DNA of 64,000 bases from Leptospira bouyouniensis (GCF_004769525.1 NZ_RQFT01000003.1:868001-932000), one strand, 5' to 3'; positions 10,357 to 20,016 are shown, counted from the stretch's first letter. Made by a program: numbers and translations. The notes: generated by a model from the sequence alone, not told the origin.

Positions 10357-10395
10357 ATCACCCTGTCTTTTGACAGGGTGATTCACTTTATTTTC
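10357..10395 (+). terminator. Intrinsic terminator after icd
   Basis: Perfect 11-bp stem (ATCACCCTGTC with GACAGGGTGAT) around a TTTT loop, followed by a T-rich tail. It begins 10 bases after the icd stop. Confidence 0.85.
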
Positions 10396-10432
10396 TTGCC
10401 AGCTTTGTTTTTCCTTATCCAATAAACATTCC

Positions 10433-11701
10433 ATGTCGGATTCAACCAAATCTCAACTCGATTCATTTATGGATTGGTATCTAGTTGAGATGCCTAAAAT
10501 TGATTCACCTGCTTTATTATTTCATACCTATATTCAATATTTACAATCTTTAGGTTTTCAAATCATCCGAGGGAATATGGGTACTAAAACATTACACCCT
10601 CAAGTCGAAACCTTAGCATACCTTTGGGCTCCCAAATCTCAAAAAGAGTTAGTGGATATCCAGATAAATCCCTTATTCCATTCGAGTTCCATTTATGAAT
10701 TTCCTGACTCTTTCATACGGGTAACAAAATTTCGATTGGGTTCTATCCAATCCTCTCAATTCACTGCGAGTCCAATCCAATATGTTTTGACTGCGAAAAA
10801 AACTTATTATTATCAGTTCGAAGAAGGTTATACAGGTGAATTTCCATATCCAATTTTGGAAGAACTTGCACCTTCTGGTGCAACGGGTTATATTGCAGTC
10901 CCGGTGATTCAAAAAGGAAATAGTTATGCTTTTTTAAGTTTGTTAACCAAAAAACCATTTGGATTTGATACTACAGAATTAGATTTTTTAACTAAGTCAT
11001 TAAACTTAATTGCACTTAAGTGGTGGACCTTTATTCAGTCGGAGCTCACCGAATCATTGTTAAGCATCTATTTAGGTAAAAGGACTGGTTCTACCGTTTA
11101 CTCTGGTAAAATTTATTTAGGTGAATTAGATAATATTCAATCCGTAATTTGGTTTTCTGATATTCGCAATTATTCTGGAATTAGTGAAACACTGACTCCT
11201 AAAGAAGTCATCCATTTGTTAAATGATTATTTTGGAATCGCAATTCCACAAATTGAAAAATTTGGTGGAGAAGTTTTGAAACTTTTAGGAGATGGTATCC
11301 TTGCCGTTTTTCCTTTTAAAGAGAAAAACAAACTTGTTGTTGGTAAAAAAGTATTGCTTGCCGTACGCAAGTTAGGCGAAGAGTTGTCTAGGTTAAATAA
11401 AGTGAGGGAATCTGAAGGTAAAATTTCAATCCATCATGGTGTTGGCTTACATTCTGGAGAAATATTATACGGGAATATTGGATCTTTAGATAGACTGGAT
11501 TTCACTGTGATTGGAGAAGCTGTGAATCTTACGAGTAGGATAGCAGGTATGTGCGGAGAATTAGGTAAAGCTGTTTTGGCATCTGAAAATCTAGCACACC
11601 AAATTCCTGTTCGCTGGGAAGAATTGGGAGAACACAAATTGAAAGGAATCAGTTCGCCTAAAAAGATATTTGCCATCTCCGAAAAAAAACAGTCGATTTG
11701 A
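10433..11701 (+). CDS. GAF-class III adenylate/guanylate cyclase
   Basis: Makes a cyclic nucleotide (probably cAMP) from NTP. The N-terminal 200 residues look like a GAF-type sensor (GYIAVPVIQKGNSYAFLSLLTKKPFG). The C-terminal domain (about 235-400) is a class III cyclase: the first metal aspartate in WFSDIRNYS, GGEVLKLLGDG with the second metal aspartate, HHGVGLHSGEILYGNIG, and LDFTVIGEAVNLTSRIAG with the transition-state Asn/Arg segment. There is no membrane segment, so it is cytosolic. It follows the icd terminator, so it has its own promoter in a short gap. ATP or GTP preference is not settled. Confidence 0.87.
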   Translation: MSDSTKSQLDSFMDWYLVEMPKIDSPALLFHTYIQYLQSLGFQIIRGNMGTKTLHPQVETLAYLWAPKSQKELVDIQINPLFHSSSIYEFPDSFIRVTKFRLGSIQSSQFTASPIQYVLTAKKTYYYQFEEGYTGEFPYPILEELAPSGATGYIAVPVIQKGNSYAFLSLLTKKPFGFDTTELDFLTKSLNLIALKWWTFIQSELTESLLSIYLGKRTGSTVYSGKIYLGELDNIQSVIWFSDIRNYSGISETLTPKEVIHLLNDYFGIAIPQIEKFGGEVLKLLGDGILAVFPFKEKNKLVVGKKVLLAVRKLGEELSRLNKVRESEGKISIHHGVGLHSGEILYGNIGSLDRLDFTVIGEAVNLTSRIAGMCGELGKAVLASENLAHQIPVRWEELGEHKLKGISSPKKIFAISEKKQSI

Positions 11702-11711
11702 ACTTAAATAT

Positions 11712-12518
11712 TTAATGTATGTTCCTATATTTCCAAGCGGAATAGAGAACGATCCATGAATCTTTTAGGAAATTAAATTTCGAATTTGCAATTTCATTCC
11801 AATCAATTGGGAATTCTGAAATTGTAAATTGATTTCGATAAAAAATTACAAGTAACTGTGTATCCCATAACCAACGTAAATCGGTTAACTTATGTTTGAT
11901 CTTTGTATACGCAGATTTTTTGAAAATTTTGCAACCACATTGTGGATCATACATTGGGACATCGAAGATTTTGTTAAAATAATAAGAAAAAAGACGATTT
12001 GCAATATGACGGTAGAAAGATTTTTTTACGTTTCTACCCATCATCGGAATTCGAGATCCTGCAATCAGGTCGATTTTTTTGTTTGTGTCAATTGCATTCC
12101 ATAAACGTTCGACTTCGTAAGCCGGCGTAGCTCCATCGGCATCTACAAAACCTACAAAATTACCTTTTGCAACATCAAGTCCAAATTGTATTGCTCCTCC
12201 TTTTCCGATGTTCGATTCATAATGCAAAAGTTGGATTTTTGGATTTGAAAGATGTGATTGGATATTTTGTTTTAATTTTATAAATTCACGTTTTGGACTT
12301 CCGTCATCAACTATGATAAAATCCACGTTGGAATTCCCTTGAAAGGTTTTGACTAAGGTATCTAAGTATTTCGGTAAACGATCAAATTCACAATAACTAG
12401 GTATGACGATACTTAGATGATTCTTTTTCATGGATTCAGAAAGAAATTTATTTCTCCTTGATAGTTGTTTCGAATTTGTTTCTTCGATCAAGTCATTTAT
12501 CGATGGAATCAGATACAA
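11712..12518 (-). CDS. Family 2 glycosyltransferase (dolichyl-P-glucose synthase-like)
   Basis: Inverting glycosyltransferase of GT-A fold. Motifs are LSIVIPSYCE at the first strand, the nucleotide-binding FIIVDDGSP, NIGKGGAI, and the metal-binding DxD as FVDADGATP. The C-terminal part (DPQCGCKIFKKSAY and LRWLWDTQLL) matches polyprenyl-phosphate glycosyltransferases of the ALG5 type. There are no clear transmembrane helices. The longest form starts with TTG at 12518 with AGGA only 3 bases away; an ATG at 12431 gives a protein that still contains the whole domain, so the start is uncertain. It lies 6 bases downstream of the frameshifted secreted-protein gene. Confidence 0.82.
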   Translation of the reverse strand: MYLIPSINDLIEETNSKQLSRRNKFLSESMKKNHLSIVIPSYCEFDRLPKYLDTLVKTFQGNSNVDFIIVDDGSPKREFIKLKQNIQSHLSNPKIQLLHYESNIGKGGAIQFGLDVAKGNFVGFVDADGATPAYEVERLWNAIDTNKKIDLIAGSRIPMMGRNVKKSFYRHIANRLFSYYFNKIFDVPMYDPQCGCKIFKKSAYTKIKHKLTDLRWLWDTQLLVIFYRNQFTISEFPIDWNEIANSKFNFLKDSWIVLYSAWKYRNIH

Positions 12519-12524
12519 TTTGTC

Positions 12525-13192
12525 CTAACGGACGATGACCCATTTCCCATTGATACGACTGAGATAAATTGGTATGGATCCACTTTTTTTTGATGAGATC
12601 ACAGGTTCCCCTTTTTGGTTTGTGATTTCGAGGATTTGTTGGTTACATAGTAATTTATATTTGGTTTTGATCGGATCCAATTTCCAAGTTGATCCGATTA
12701 CTTTTGTCATACCTTGGATCGACTTTAGCTCATCTGCTTCGACATATGGATAATAGCGTACTTCTGAAGTGTCTTTGGCACGGAAAAAAGTTTGGGCTAA
12801 TATTTTTTTAGCATCTTTCGAATTCAAAACTTTTGTGAAATCTTTAAGAAAGGATATGGCAGAAGATTCCAATTCGCTTGTAAGGCTCAGTGATTCAGCT
12901 TGTTTCCACAATCCGCTAGGAGGTAAAAATGGAGGTTCAAATGAAATTTCTTTCCACTCTCCTAACTTAATTGGTTTGGTTTCATCCCATTGGAAATGTT
13001 CGAATAATACACCTTCATCTGGGAATTGACCTTTTTGGCCTATGATCAATTTCACTTCAGCTTCTTTCGGAAATGACGAATGACCATTGTTCTTTTTGTT
13101 TTGTTTGCGTTCAGACAATCGCACTTTTAATTTATTTGTCCCTGGAATGATCCAATAATTGAAAAGACTAATAAGAATATAATATGTTTCAT
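12525..13192 (-). pseudogene. Secreted protein gene with a frameshift after the signal peptide
   Basis: An open frame from 13124 to 12525 (199 residues, no strong start) encodes a soluble protein with no recognised domain. Its only upstream start is GTG without a ribosome site. In another frame, an ATG at 13192 with GGAG 8 bases upstream begins a 21-codon reading that is a clear signal peptide (MKHIIFLLVFSIIGSFQG) and then stops at 13127. Adding one base near GGGACAAAT would fuse the two into a normal secreted protein of about 220 residues. So this is a recent pseudogene, a sequencing error, or much less likely a programmed -1 frameshift. The glycosyltransferase follows on the same strand. 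Confidence 0.6.
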
Positions 13193-13308
13193 AAGAGTTT
13201 CTCCAATGTTTAAGTAAGCGAGTATTCTATTCAAAAATGACAGAATTGTCGATGCGAAAAATTGATAAGTTAGGTTTTTGAATTAAGTAATGATTTGAAG
13301 ATTTGAAG

Positions 13309-13620
13309 TTAAGGAAGAAATTTATTTCCCTTTCGATCGAAGAAAAAATTAATATGTCCAACAACATCTTCCACATTGTCCGCAAACATATATAGGTAAA
13401 TCGCATTAGTAGTCCACTCAACAAAGGAAGTATTAAAACAGCATGAAGCAAATAAAATGATTCCAAATTCATTTTTTGGCATAAAAACATATGTATTTAT
13501 GTTATCAATTTTCAGAGTACACAATGTGAGAAAAATCAAACAGAGTGTGATGATCGGAAACGAATGTTTATGATTGGCTTTTTCAAATACAAACATGGTG
13601 GAGTAAAAATTATTTTCCAA
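13309..13620 (-). pseudogene. Rhomboid-family protease remnant
   Basis: A 103-codon frame that ends early. It contains NAIYLYMFADNVEDVVGH, which matches the rhomboid intramembrane protease signature of the form N-x-x-x-L-x-x-F-G-D-N-V-E-D-x-x-G-H. Before it is a hydrophobic stretch (FPIITLCLIFLTL) like the first rhomboid helix. The region between is shortened, and the later helices with the catalytic Ser and His are missing. No good start codon or ribosome site is present (TTG at 13620, ATG at 13596). I read it as a decayed rhomboid gene. No further rhomboid sequence was seen downstream to 13227. Confidence 0.5.
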
Positions 13621-13690
13621 ATCTATTTGGTTATGCGAAATTTGCCAATTCTTTTATGGACCTGTTCGATTCGTAAGTCGAAGTGATGGA

Positions 13691-15532
13691 TTAGAACCAC
13701 AAATAAAAGAAAAAGGTAAGACCGAGTAAGATTCCATACAACCATTCATCTCGTTTTCGAAATACACCACCAAAAGATTGATTCGTTGATTTTTTTTGGT
13801 ATGTCAGGTAACAAAAAAACAGAAAAAAATGTAAAAAACCAAAGATAGCGATCCAATGTTTTACATAGGGCCACTTGACCCTGAAAATTATTAGAAATAG
13901 AAAGGTGAGAAGAAATAAGTATAAAATCAATTTGGTTTGTCTTGAAAGTTTGAGTTTTAGTTTCTTTGATTTGGACATTGCAGAAGCAGAAGATTCGGAT
14001 TCTTTTCCATTTTGTAAGATTCTTTTTTCCAAAATGACTGCAAGAGATAGAACCATCAGTGCAAAATGGAAAATTAAAAATACACGATGTAAAAAATTCA
14101 ATTCCTGACCAAAAGTAAGTTTAATGAAGTGGGGCGCCAATTCTGAATACAAATATGGGCTTAATAGAGAAAGTATCGGAGTTAATAAAATAGTCCCACA
14201 GACAATTCGAATGTTCATTCGTAGATTGAAGATTCCAAATAAGAATACCACAAGTAAAGCAGGAGTAAAATGTGAACTTTGGTTTGATAATTCGATGAAG
14301 AAGTTTTTCTTAGAGTTAGGATCAATAAGTAGGATCGCAAATGAAGTGACAATCAAAGAGAAACCTAAAAGAAAAAATCTACCTGATTGCATTTCTTTTT
14401 TATCTGATAATGTGATTCCTTTTTTCTCTATAAAAGGTTTATAAAAATCAATGGTAAACAAAGTGGCAGCCGAATGTAACATTGAGTCAATGCTCGAAAA
14501 AATAGCACCGAGTAAACCAGCAAGGATCACACCAATCAATCCATAACCAACTGGTACAACAAGGACAACTAATTTGGAAAATGCTTCGTCAGGTGCAATG
14601 GTAGCCGTTTCTCCAAGAGAAGACCAAATTTGAAAGGCAGCAACTCCTGTTAATATAGAAAAAAATGGAACGGTAAGTTTGAGTAAACCACCCACTAAAA
14701 TTCCAAATCTAGCTTCCCTAAGCGACCTACCACCTAATGTTCGTTGAACTACATATTGATTTGTATTCCAGTAAAATGTATGTAATAAAAAAAGTCCACT
14801 AAGGGCTCCGGTCCATGGAAGGGTTGGGTGGTTTGAAGGGAGGTATAAATTCATTTTGCTGAGTCCATCAACTCGATTTTCTTCTTTGGCAAGTAATTCC
14901 CATAGTCCACCAACTTCTGGTCTTGTAATGGAAAGGTATGCGAGGACAATCCCCGATGCTAAAATCAAAATAGTTTGAATGACATCTGTATAAACAACCG
15001 ACTTTAAGCCACCAAACCATGTGTAGATGGTTGAAGTAAAGGCAATCCAAATGACAAGTTCGGTATAAGTAACTGATAGACCTAGATTTTGTAAAAACGG
15101 TAAAAAACTTCGGGCTCCAATGTATAAAGCTCCTGTAAGTTGTATTGTGATGAGAATGAGTGAGATGGCAGAATAAATCCTACCGATTTCCTTTCCAAAT
15201 TTTTCCTGTAAAAATTGAGATAAGGTGAAAAACTTCTTACGTCGAAAAATTGGTAAAAATACAAAAGCTAATAAAACAATCGCAGGAATGGAACCAAATT
15301 CGTAATGGCTCTGAGCAAACCCAACCGAAAAACCAATCCCTAACATTCCTACCAAATGGTTTGCAGAAATATTGGTTCCAAAAAGTGATCCTGCGATTCC
15401 CCACCAAGGTAGACTTCGGCCACCAAGGAAATAATCGTTTGATGAGGACTCTTTTCGACCAGCAATCATTCCAACACCCAATACAAGGAGAAAGGTAAGG
15501 CCAAAAAAAAGGATATCAATCGTTGTGATCAT
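13691..15532 (-). CDS. Sodium:solute symporter (SSS family)
   Basis: Inner-membrane secondary transporter of 613 residues with about 13-14 hydrophobic helices. The N-terminus ILFFGLTFLLVLGVGMIAGRK, the DYFLGGRSLPWW loop, GTNISANHLVGM and WFGGLKSVVYTDVIQ are the classic SSS (SglT/PutP-like) motifs for sodium-coupled uptake of sugars, amino acids or similar. The last part carries a Ser/Lys-rich loop and two more helices. The substrate cannot be told from sequence alone, although YWNTNQYVVQRTLGGRS resembles sugar and inositol transporters. It is divergent from the flavin monooxygenase gene. Confidence 0.88.
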   Translation of the reverse strand: MITTIDILFFGLTFLLVLGVGMIAGRKESSSNDYFLGGRSLPWWGIAGSLFGTNISANHLVGMLGIGFSVGFAQSHYEFGSIPAIVLLAFVFLPIFRRKKFFTLSQFLQEKFGKEIGRIYSAISLILITIQLTGALYIGARSFLPFLQNLGLSVTYTELVIWIAFTSTIYTWFGGLKSVVYTDVIQTILILASGIVLAYLSITRPEVGGLWELLAKEENRVDGLSKMNLYLPSNHPTLPWTGALSGLFLLHTFYWNTNQYVVQRTLGGRSLREARFGILVGGLLKLTVPFFSILTGVAAFQIWSSLGETATIAPDEAFSKLVVLVVPVGYGLIGVILAGLLGAIFSSIDSMLHSAATLFTIDFYKPFIEKKGITLSDKKEMQSGRFFLLGFSLIVTSFAILLIDPNSKKNFFIELSNQSSHFTPALLVVFLFGIFNLRMNIRIVCGTILLTPILSLLSPYLYSELAPHFIKLTFGQELNFLHRVFLIFHFALMVLSLAVILEKRILQNGKESESSASAMSKSKKLKLKLSRQTKLILYLFLLTFLFLIIFRVKWPYVKHWIAIFGFLHFFLFFCYLTYQKKSTNQSFGGVFRKRDEWLYGILLGLTFFFYLWF

Positions 15533-15645
15533 AAAACGGTCTAGAATGGAATCGCCAGCTTCGATTTATTTAAAAATAAATGCAAGCGATAGATTTTTTG
15601 AAATCCTCTTGTGTTCTCTTGGTATCTCCGTTTCCATAGGCAACA

Positions 15646-16809
15646 ATGAATCCGATTCCAAACGCACCCGCCATTCGATCCGAAGATAACTCTGTAGAAG
15701 TTGCTTGGTTTTGTGACCTTTGCAATGGAGATTATGAATTTTTAGGAGTCCCGGATGGGGATTTACGTTCTAGTTTTGAACATTGCGCCGATATCATTCG
15801 AACAGCTGATGAATTGGGGTATCAAAATATTCTTTTACCTTCTTCTTACCAAACAGGGCAAGACACTCTTACTTTTGCTGCCGCTGCATCTCAATTCACG
15901 AAACAAATTTCTCTCCTAACTGCGATTCGGTGTGGGGAAATCCATCCTCCTATGCTTGCAAGAACTCTTTCAACATTGGATCATATGTTAAAAGGTAGAC
16001 TCAATATTAATATTATTTCGTCTGATTTGCCAGGCACAATTAAAGATAGCAAAACAAGATTTGAAATCTCTAAAGAAGTGATCCAAATCTTACAGCAAGG
16101 TTGGACAAGAGATCATATCAAATTCGAAGGGAAACACTACCAATTTGATTTAACATCAGATCCAGTAAAGTCATATCAAGTGAACGGTGGACCATTATTG
16201 TACTTCGGTGGGATCTCTCCAGATGCAAGGGCGTTATGCGCAGAATTTTGTGATGTATTCCTTATGTGGCCGGAGACAGAAGAACGTTTAGCTGATACAA
16301 TGAAAGATTTAAGTGAACGTGCTGCCACATTTGGAAGAAAGATCGATTTTGGATTAAGAATCCATTTGATCGTAAGAGATACAGAAAATGAAGCAAAGGA
16401 AGCCGCAAAACGTCTGTTATCAAAGCTTGATATTGATAAAGCCAATGATATCAAACATCGAGCTTTGGATTCCCATTCAGCAGGTGTATTACGCCAAGAT
16501 GAACTAAGAAAACAAGCAGACTCAGAACTTTTTATTGAACCTATGATTTGGTCGGGCATTGGTCTCGCAAGATCTGGTTGTGGTTCTGCTATCGTAGGCA
16601 CACCTGAACAAGTTTATGAAAAAATCCAACGATACATCAAAATGGGAATACGAGCTTTTATCTTTTCTGGTTATCCTTTAATCGAAGAATCAAAGTTATT
16701 TGCAAATAAAGTTTTACCACAAATCAAAACTGTTAATTTTGCGGAAGCCCAAGGTAGGAAACCAAAAGAAATTCCTATTACACCTCTCACTACAGGAGTA
16801 AGAAAATGA
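15646..16809 (+). CDS. LLM-class flavin monooxygenase (alkanesulfonate type)
   Basis: Bacterial luciferase-like FMNH2-dependent monooxygenase, 387 residues. It follows SsuD-type architecture: [12 protein letters not shown] at strand 1, [39 protein letters not shown] and [13 protein letters not shown]. In the known family such enzymes desulfonate alkanesulfonates or oxidise related compounds. No ssuABC transporter or flavin reductase gene is next to it, so the substrate is open. It overlaps the aldo/keto reductase gene by 4 bp (ATGA), so the two form an operon, perhaps removing the aldehyde product. Confidence 0.85.
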   Translation: MNPIPNAPAIRSEDNSVEVAWFCDLCNGDYEFLGVPDGDLRSSFEHCADIIRTADELGYQNILLPSSYQTGQDTLTFAAAASQFTKQISLLTAIRCGEIHPPMLARTLSTLDHMLKGRLNINIISSDLPGTIKDSKTRFEISKEVIQILQQGWTRDHIKFEGKHYQFDLTSDPVKSYQVNGGPLLYFGGISPDARALCAEFCDVFLMWPETEERLADTMKDLSERAATFGRKIDFGLRIHLIVRDTENEAKEAAKRLLSKLDIDKANDIKHRALDSHSAGVLRQDELRKQADSELFIEPMIWSGIGLARSGCGSAIVGTPEQVYEKIQRYIKMGIRAFIFSGYPLIEESKLFANKVLPQIKTVNFAEAQGRKPKEIPITPLTTGVRK

Positions 16810-17711
16810 TGGTACCTCAAATTGAATTCCCAAAACACAATTTTTCTATTTCAAGATTGGTGTTTGGGATTTGGCGATTGCATGAAGATCCACTTGGAGC
16901 ATCGGTAGAAAGGATTTATGAAAAAATTCAAACATGTTTAAATCTTGGAATCGATACCTTTGATCACGCCGACATTTATGGAGATTATGAAAATGAAGAA
17001 AGTTTTGGTACCGTTTTAGATAAACACCCTGCAATCAAATCAAAAATCAAAATCATCACAAAATGTGGGATCCAAGTCCCAGGAGTTAAATTTCCTACCA
17101 AACATTATAATACATCCAAAGAACACATTCGTTATTCTGTAGAACGATCCTTACGTAAGTTAAAAGTTGATTGTTTGGATGTTGTTCTCATCCATAGGCC
17201 AGATCCGCTAATGGATCCACAGGAAATGAGTGAAGTTTTTGAAACCCTAATTAAAGAAGGGAAAGCGAAACATTTTGGTGTTTCGAATTTCACAACATCT
17301 CATTTCCAAATGCTACAATCAGTGTATAAACGACCACTTTTCACAAACCAAGTGGAGTTTAGTTTATTTCGCACCGAACCTATGTTTGATGGTATCTTTG
17401 ACCAAGCAATTCAATATGGATTTCATCCCATGGTTTGGTCTCCTACGGCTGGTGGAAGAATTTTTTCACCTAAAACCGAGACAGAATCAAAGACTCATCA
17501 AAAGTTAGAAATGATGGCTAAAGAAAAAGGATGTAAGATCGATCAAATCCTTTATTCTTGGTTTCTAAATCACCCAGCTGGACTTGTTCCTATACTGGGT
17601 ACAAATGATCTGAAACGAATACAGTCGGCTGCAGATTGTTTTTCATTTCCTCTATCACGAGTAGAGTGGTTTTCGCTTTTGGAAGTAGCAAGGGGGAAGG
17701 AAGTTGCGTAA
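16806..17711 (+). CDS. Aldo/keto reductase
   Basis: NADPH-dependent carbonyl reductase of 301 residues with the AKR barrel. The catalytic tetrad can be read: Asp and Tyr in FDHADIYG (about D53 and Y58), Lys in ITKCGI and His in LIHRPDP. Later motifs include [12 protein letters not shown] and [10 protein letters not shown]. It resembles the YdhF branch. Start and coupling come from the 4-bp overlap with the flavin monooxygenase. The pairing suggests that it reduces an aldehyde or ketone released by the monooxygenase; this is inference. Confidence 0.88.
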   Translation: MMVPQIEFPKHNFSISRLVFGIWRLHEDPLGASVERIYEKIQTCLNLGIDTFDHADIYGDYENEESFGTVLDKHPAIKSKIKIITKCGIQVPGVKFPTKHYNTSKEHIRYSVERSLRKLKVDCLDVVLIHRPDPLMDPQEMSEVFETLIKEGKAKHFGVSNFTTSHFQMLQSVYKRPLFTNQVEFSLFRTEPMFDGIFDQAIQYGFHPMVWSPTAGGRIFSPKTETESKTHQKLEMMAKEKGCKIDQILYSWFLNHPAGLVPILGTNDLKRIQSAADCFSFPLSRVEWFSLLEVARGKEVA

Positions 17712-17729
17712 TCGAATATTTATTCGCCT

Positions 17730-17867
17730 ATGGAAAGTCAGGCGACCATCAAATCTCAGATTGACAACAATAGAAATTTAAGAGCTGTTCCCGATAATCA
17801 AAATTTCTACAGTAAACAATTGCACGAATCGGAAAAGATTTTAGTCGTTATCTTAAATAAAATGTAA
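17730..17867 (+). CDS. Possible 45-residue small protein
   Basis: ATG-initiated frame of 45 codons between the aldo/keto reductase and GAF genes. The product is hydrophilic with a C-terminal hydrophobic patch (ILVVILNKM). No clear ribosome site precedes it, and a weak palindrome (CGAATA...TATTCG) overlaps the upstream gap. It may be a small gene or chance. Confidence 0.25.
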   Translation: MESQATIKSQIDNNRNLRAVPDNQNFYSKQLHESEKILVVILNKM

Positions 17868-17935
17868 GTATCACAAAATTAGATTCTCGTTTCTTCCAGA
17901 GATTTCGGTGGGATGGACAAGAGAGGTTGTTTGTT

Positions 17936-19030
17936 ATGCTTTCTGAATTGGCCCCCAACCTTTATTTCTCTGGAAATTCGCTAACTCGTGATTTGGCTGA
18001 TGATTTAAATTCTTTTCATTCGATTGGATCTGCTGAAGAAGTTTGGGAAAGGACTGTGGAAACAAATGCGAGGATTCCTGAGATCATAACAACTTGGATT
18101 TTGGAATATCTCCCTGAGTCGCAAAACTTTCGTTTGCTCGCTCTTAATTCTCAAACTGGATTTGAAATTCCAAAAATAGTTTCTAAAAACTCTCTTCCTT
18201 GCCATCACGTTGTGGAATCTAACATGATTTTTGAAATGACCTTACATGGAGATGAATTATTTTACAAAACATTTGGTGGAAACAATTTTGAAAAAACATC
18301 AGCCATGTACTTGGGATACCCAATTCGTTCTGATATTGGAACTGTGATTGGAGTGATTGGAATGGTGGTAGAAGATAAATTTAAACATAAATTTAAAAAT
18401 CTAAAACTAATCGATGTAATTGCAGACCAACTCAGCCAAGAATTGATTCGATTGAAAAATGAGAAACTAATTGCTGACACATTAAATACAGCTTCATTCA
18501 TAAAAGATTCACTGGCAGAATTATTTCGGCTTCTTTCTTCTAAATCAAGTGACTTAACAGTTGTTTGTAGAAATTATTTACAAACAGGATTGAAACTTTT
18601 TGGATTACCATTAGGTTTAATTGCATCAAAAATTTGGAATGAATGGGAATATAGTCTTGTAGAAGGGAATGTACACGGGATTTTTGAAGGTCAAAGATTT
18701 TCAAATGAAGCATTGAAATCCTTTACAATGAATTCTCCATCTGCTGCTCAAATCCTAAGTAAAATTTCAGAAGATACTACTCTATATGTTAGAGACCATT
18801 TATTAGATTTAGAAGTTTCATGTCTGATGGAGTTTCCACTTAAAGTTCATAATCAAACCATTGGTGTATTGGGTTTTTATGGATTTAAAGATCAAACAAT
18901 TGAATCGACTGAATTGTTTCAAAGAGTTTTTGAACTCATGGGAATCAGCCTTTCGATTACAATCGAAAAAAATAATATTGATCTATTGTCAAAAATAGCT
19001 ATTTTGGAAAAAGGATTTCCAACTAACTAA
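17936..19030 (+). CDS. Double GAF-domain protein
   Basis: Cytosolic protein of about 364 residues with two GAF-like modules: about 20-180 (ending in YPIRSDIGTVIGVIGMVV) and about 200-355 (ending in MEFPLKVHNQTIGVLGFYG). GAF domains bind small ligands or mediate dimerisation; there is no output domain. It could be a stand-alone sensor or partner of another regulator. I chose ATG at 17936 because GAGAGG lies 9 bases upstream; a TTG three codons earlier sits too close to that site. No operon partner is seen on this strand. Confidence 0.75.
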   Translation: MLSELAPNLYFSGNSLTRDLADDLNSFHSIGSAEEVWERTVETNARIPEIITTWILEYLPESQNFRLLALNSQTGFEIPKIVSKNSLPCHHVVESNMIFEMTLHGDELFYKTFGGNNFEKTSAMYLGYPIRSDIGTVIGVIGMVVEDKFKHKFKNLKLIDVIADQLSQELIRLKNEKLIADTLNTASFIKDSLAELFRLLSSKSSDLTVVCRNYLQTGLKLFGLPLGLIASKIWNEWEYSLVEGNVHGIFEGQRFSNEALKSFTMNSPSAAQILSKISEDTTLYVRDHLLDLEVSCLMEFPLKVHNQTIGVLGFYGFKDQTIESTELFQRVFELMGISLSITIEKNNIDLLSKIAILEKGFPTN

Positions 19031-19089
19031 AGTTGTTGGTATTCTAAGTTTTCATACATAAACAGGCAATTACTGGGTATCAATTATTT

Positions 19090-19458
19090 TTAGTGAATAT
19101 TTGTTAAACGAAAGAGCGCTTCTTCTTCTGAATTTAGAAAAAAAACATCCTTTCCTGAATTCATTTCATAGATAAAGTCCTTTAGGCTTTTACTAGAATA
19201 AATTGAAAAATCACCTATGATTGCCAGTTTCATTTGGTAGTTGATTATTTTTTGAAGCACGTTCCCGGCAATTCCTGTTTTTAAATCAAAGAAACTTTCG
19301 GCAAAATGAGATTGTCTCAAAACAAAACGAGCGCAACCCGATTCATATTGAATGGTGGCAAATAAGTCAAGAGCCGAGGATCCATCTGTAATTAATGTTT
19401 CTTCAGAGTCAACGACTGCGATGTCAATATTGTTTAGGTTAATTTTACGAACATTCAT
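19090..19458 (-). CDS. DUF4180 protein
   Basis: Protein of 122 residues that fits the DUF4180 family: short N-terminal strands, then the conserved FFDLKTGIAGNVLQKIINY, LAIIGDFSIYSSKSLKDFIYE and GKDVFFLNSEEEAL. It is cytosolic, with no signal or membrane segment. The biochemical function of the family is unknown; members are often next to transcriptional regulators. It is divergent from the ArsR-type regulator, with about 210 bases between. Confidence 0.85.
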   Translation of the reverse strand: MNVRKINLNNIDIAVVDSEETLITDGSSALDLFATIQYESGCARFVLRQSHFAESFFDLKTGIAGNVLQKIINYQMKLAIIGDFSIYSSKSLKDFIYEMNSGKDVFFLNSEEEALFRLTNIH

Positions 19459-19624
19459 TGATTAGTTTCCATTGATGTTAGCCATCTGGTTTTAACTAAG
19501 TTTTGGTCCTTTATTGCAAAAGATATTATGTCCAATTCCAATTGGTTTTGTGTGACCGAGCAGATGTAAATCCAAAAACCTTTCTATGTATGTATTTTCT
19601 TTTTTATCTGGCTAAAAAATAAAT

Positions 19625-19673
19625 TTGACAATTAATAGTAAATAACTCATAAGTTATATAACTAGTTAGTTAT
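19625..19673 (+). promoter_or_regulatory. Promoter with two adjacent perfect palindromes
   Basis: A TTGACA -35 box at 19625-19630 is followed by two head-to-tail perfect inverted repeats, ATAACT-CATA-AGTTAT (19642-19657) and ATAACT-AGTT-AGTTAT (19658-19673). The second overlaps the ATG of the ArsR-type gene. This is the expected place for autorepression. A -10 box is not obvious (CATAAG at a 17-base spacing). No ribosome site is present, so the mRNA has a very short leader. Confidence 0.7.
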
Positions 19674-20016
19674 GCAAACACTTGATGCCACTTTTTCTGC
19701 CCTTGCTGATCCCACAAGACGGGCTATTTTAATGTACCTTGCAAAAAAAGATCATACCGTAATGGAACTAACCAAACCATTTCGAATGAGCCAACCTGCG
19801 ATTTCCAAACACTTAAAAGTATTGGAAGAGGCTGGACTTATTATTACGACAAAACGAGCTCAGGAGCGCTTGCGTCGTTTGCAAACTGCACCTCTGAAAG
19901 AGGCAGTGGATTGGATGGAGAAATACCGTTTGATGTGGGAGACTCGTTACAGGGCCCTTGACGGACTACTAGTAGAATTACAAAAAATGCAAACCAAAAG
20001 AGGGAAGAAAAAATGA
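19672..20016 (+). CDS. ArsR-type winged-helix regulator
   Basis: Small DNA-binding repressor of 114 residues. The winged helix is clear: FSALADPTRRAILMYL, the recognition helix SQPAISKHLKVLEEAGLI and a wing with TTKRAQERLRRL. It lacks the CxC metal motif of classic ArsR and belongs to the SdpR/AHSA1-linked branch. The next gene overlaps by 4 bp and encodes an SRPBCC protein, the usual partner of this branch. Autoregulation through the double palindrome that overlaps its start is likely. Confidence 0.9.
   Translation: MQTLDATFSALADPTRRAILMYLAKKDHTVMELTKPFRMSQPAISKHLKVLEEAGLIITTKRAQERLRRLQTAPLKEAVDWMEKYRLMWETRYRALDGLLVELQKMQTKRGKKK

Noticed and set aside
13227..13490. Minus-strand frame of 87 codons overlapping the rhomboid remnant
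   Set aside because: Its composition is not protein-like; the rhomboid motif is in the other frame (13309-13620).
15564..15581. AT-only palindrome ATTTATTT-AA-AAATAAAT between divergent genes
   Set aside because: Low-complexity AT symmetry is common in this DNA; no link to a regulator.
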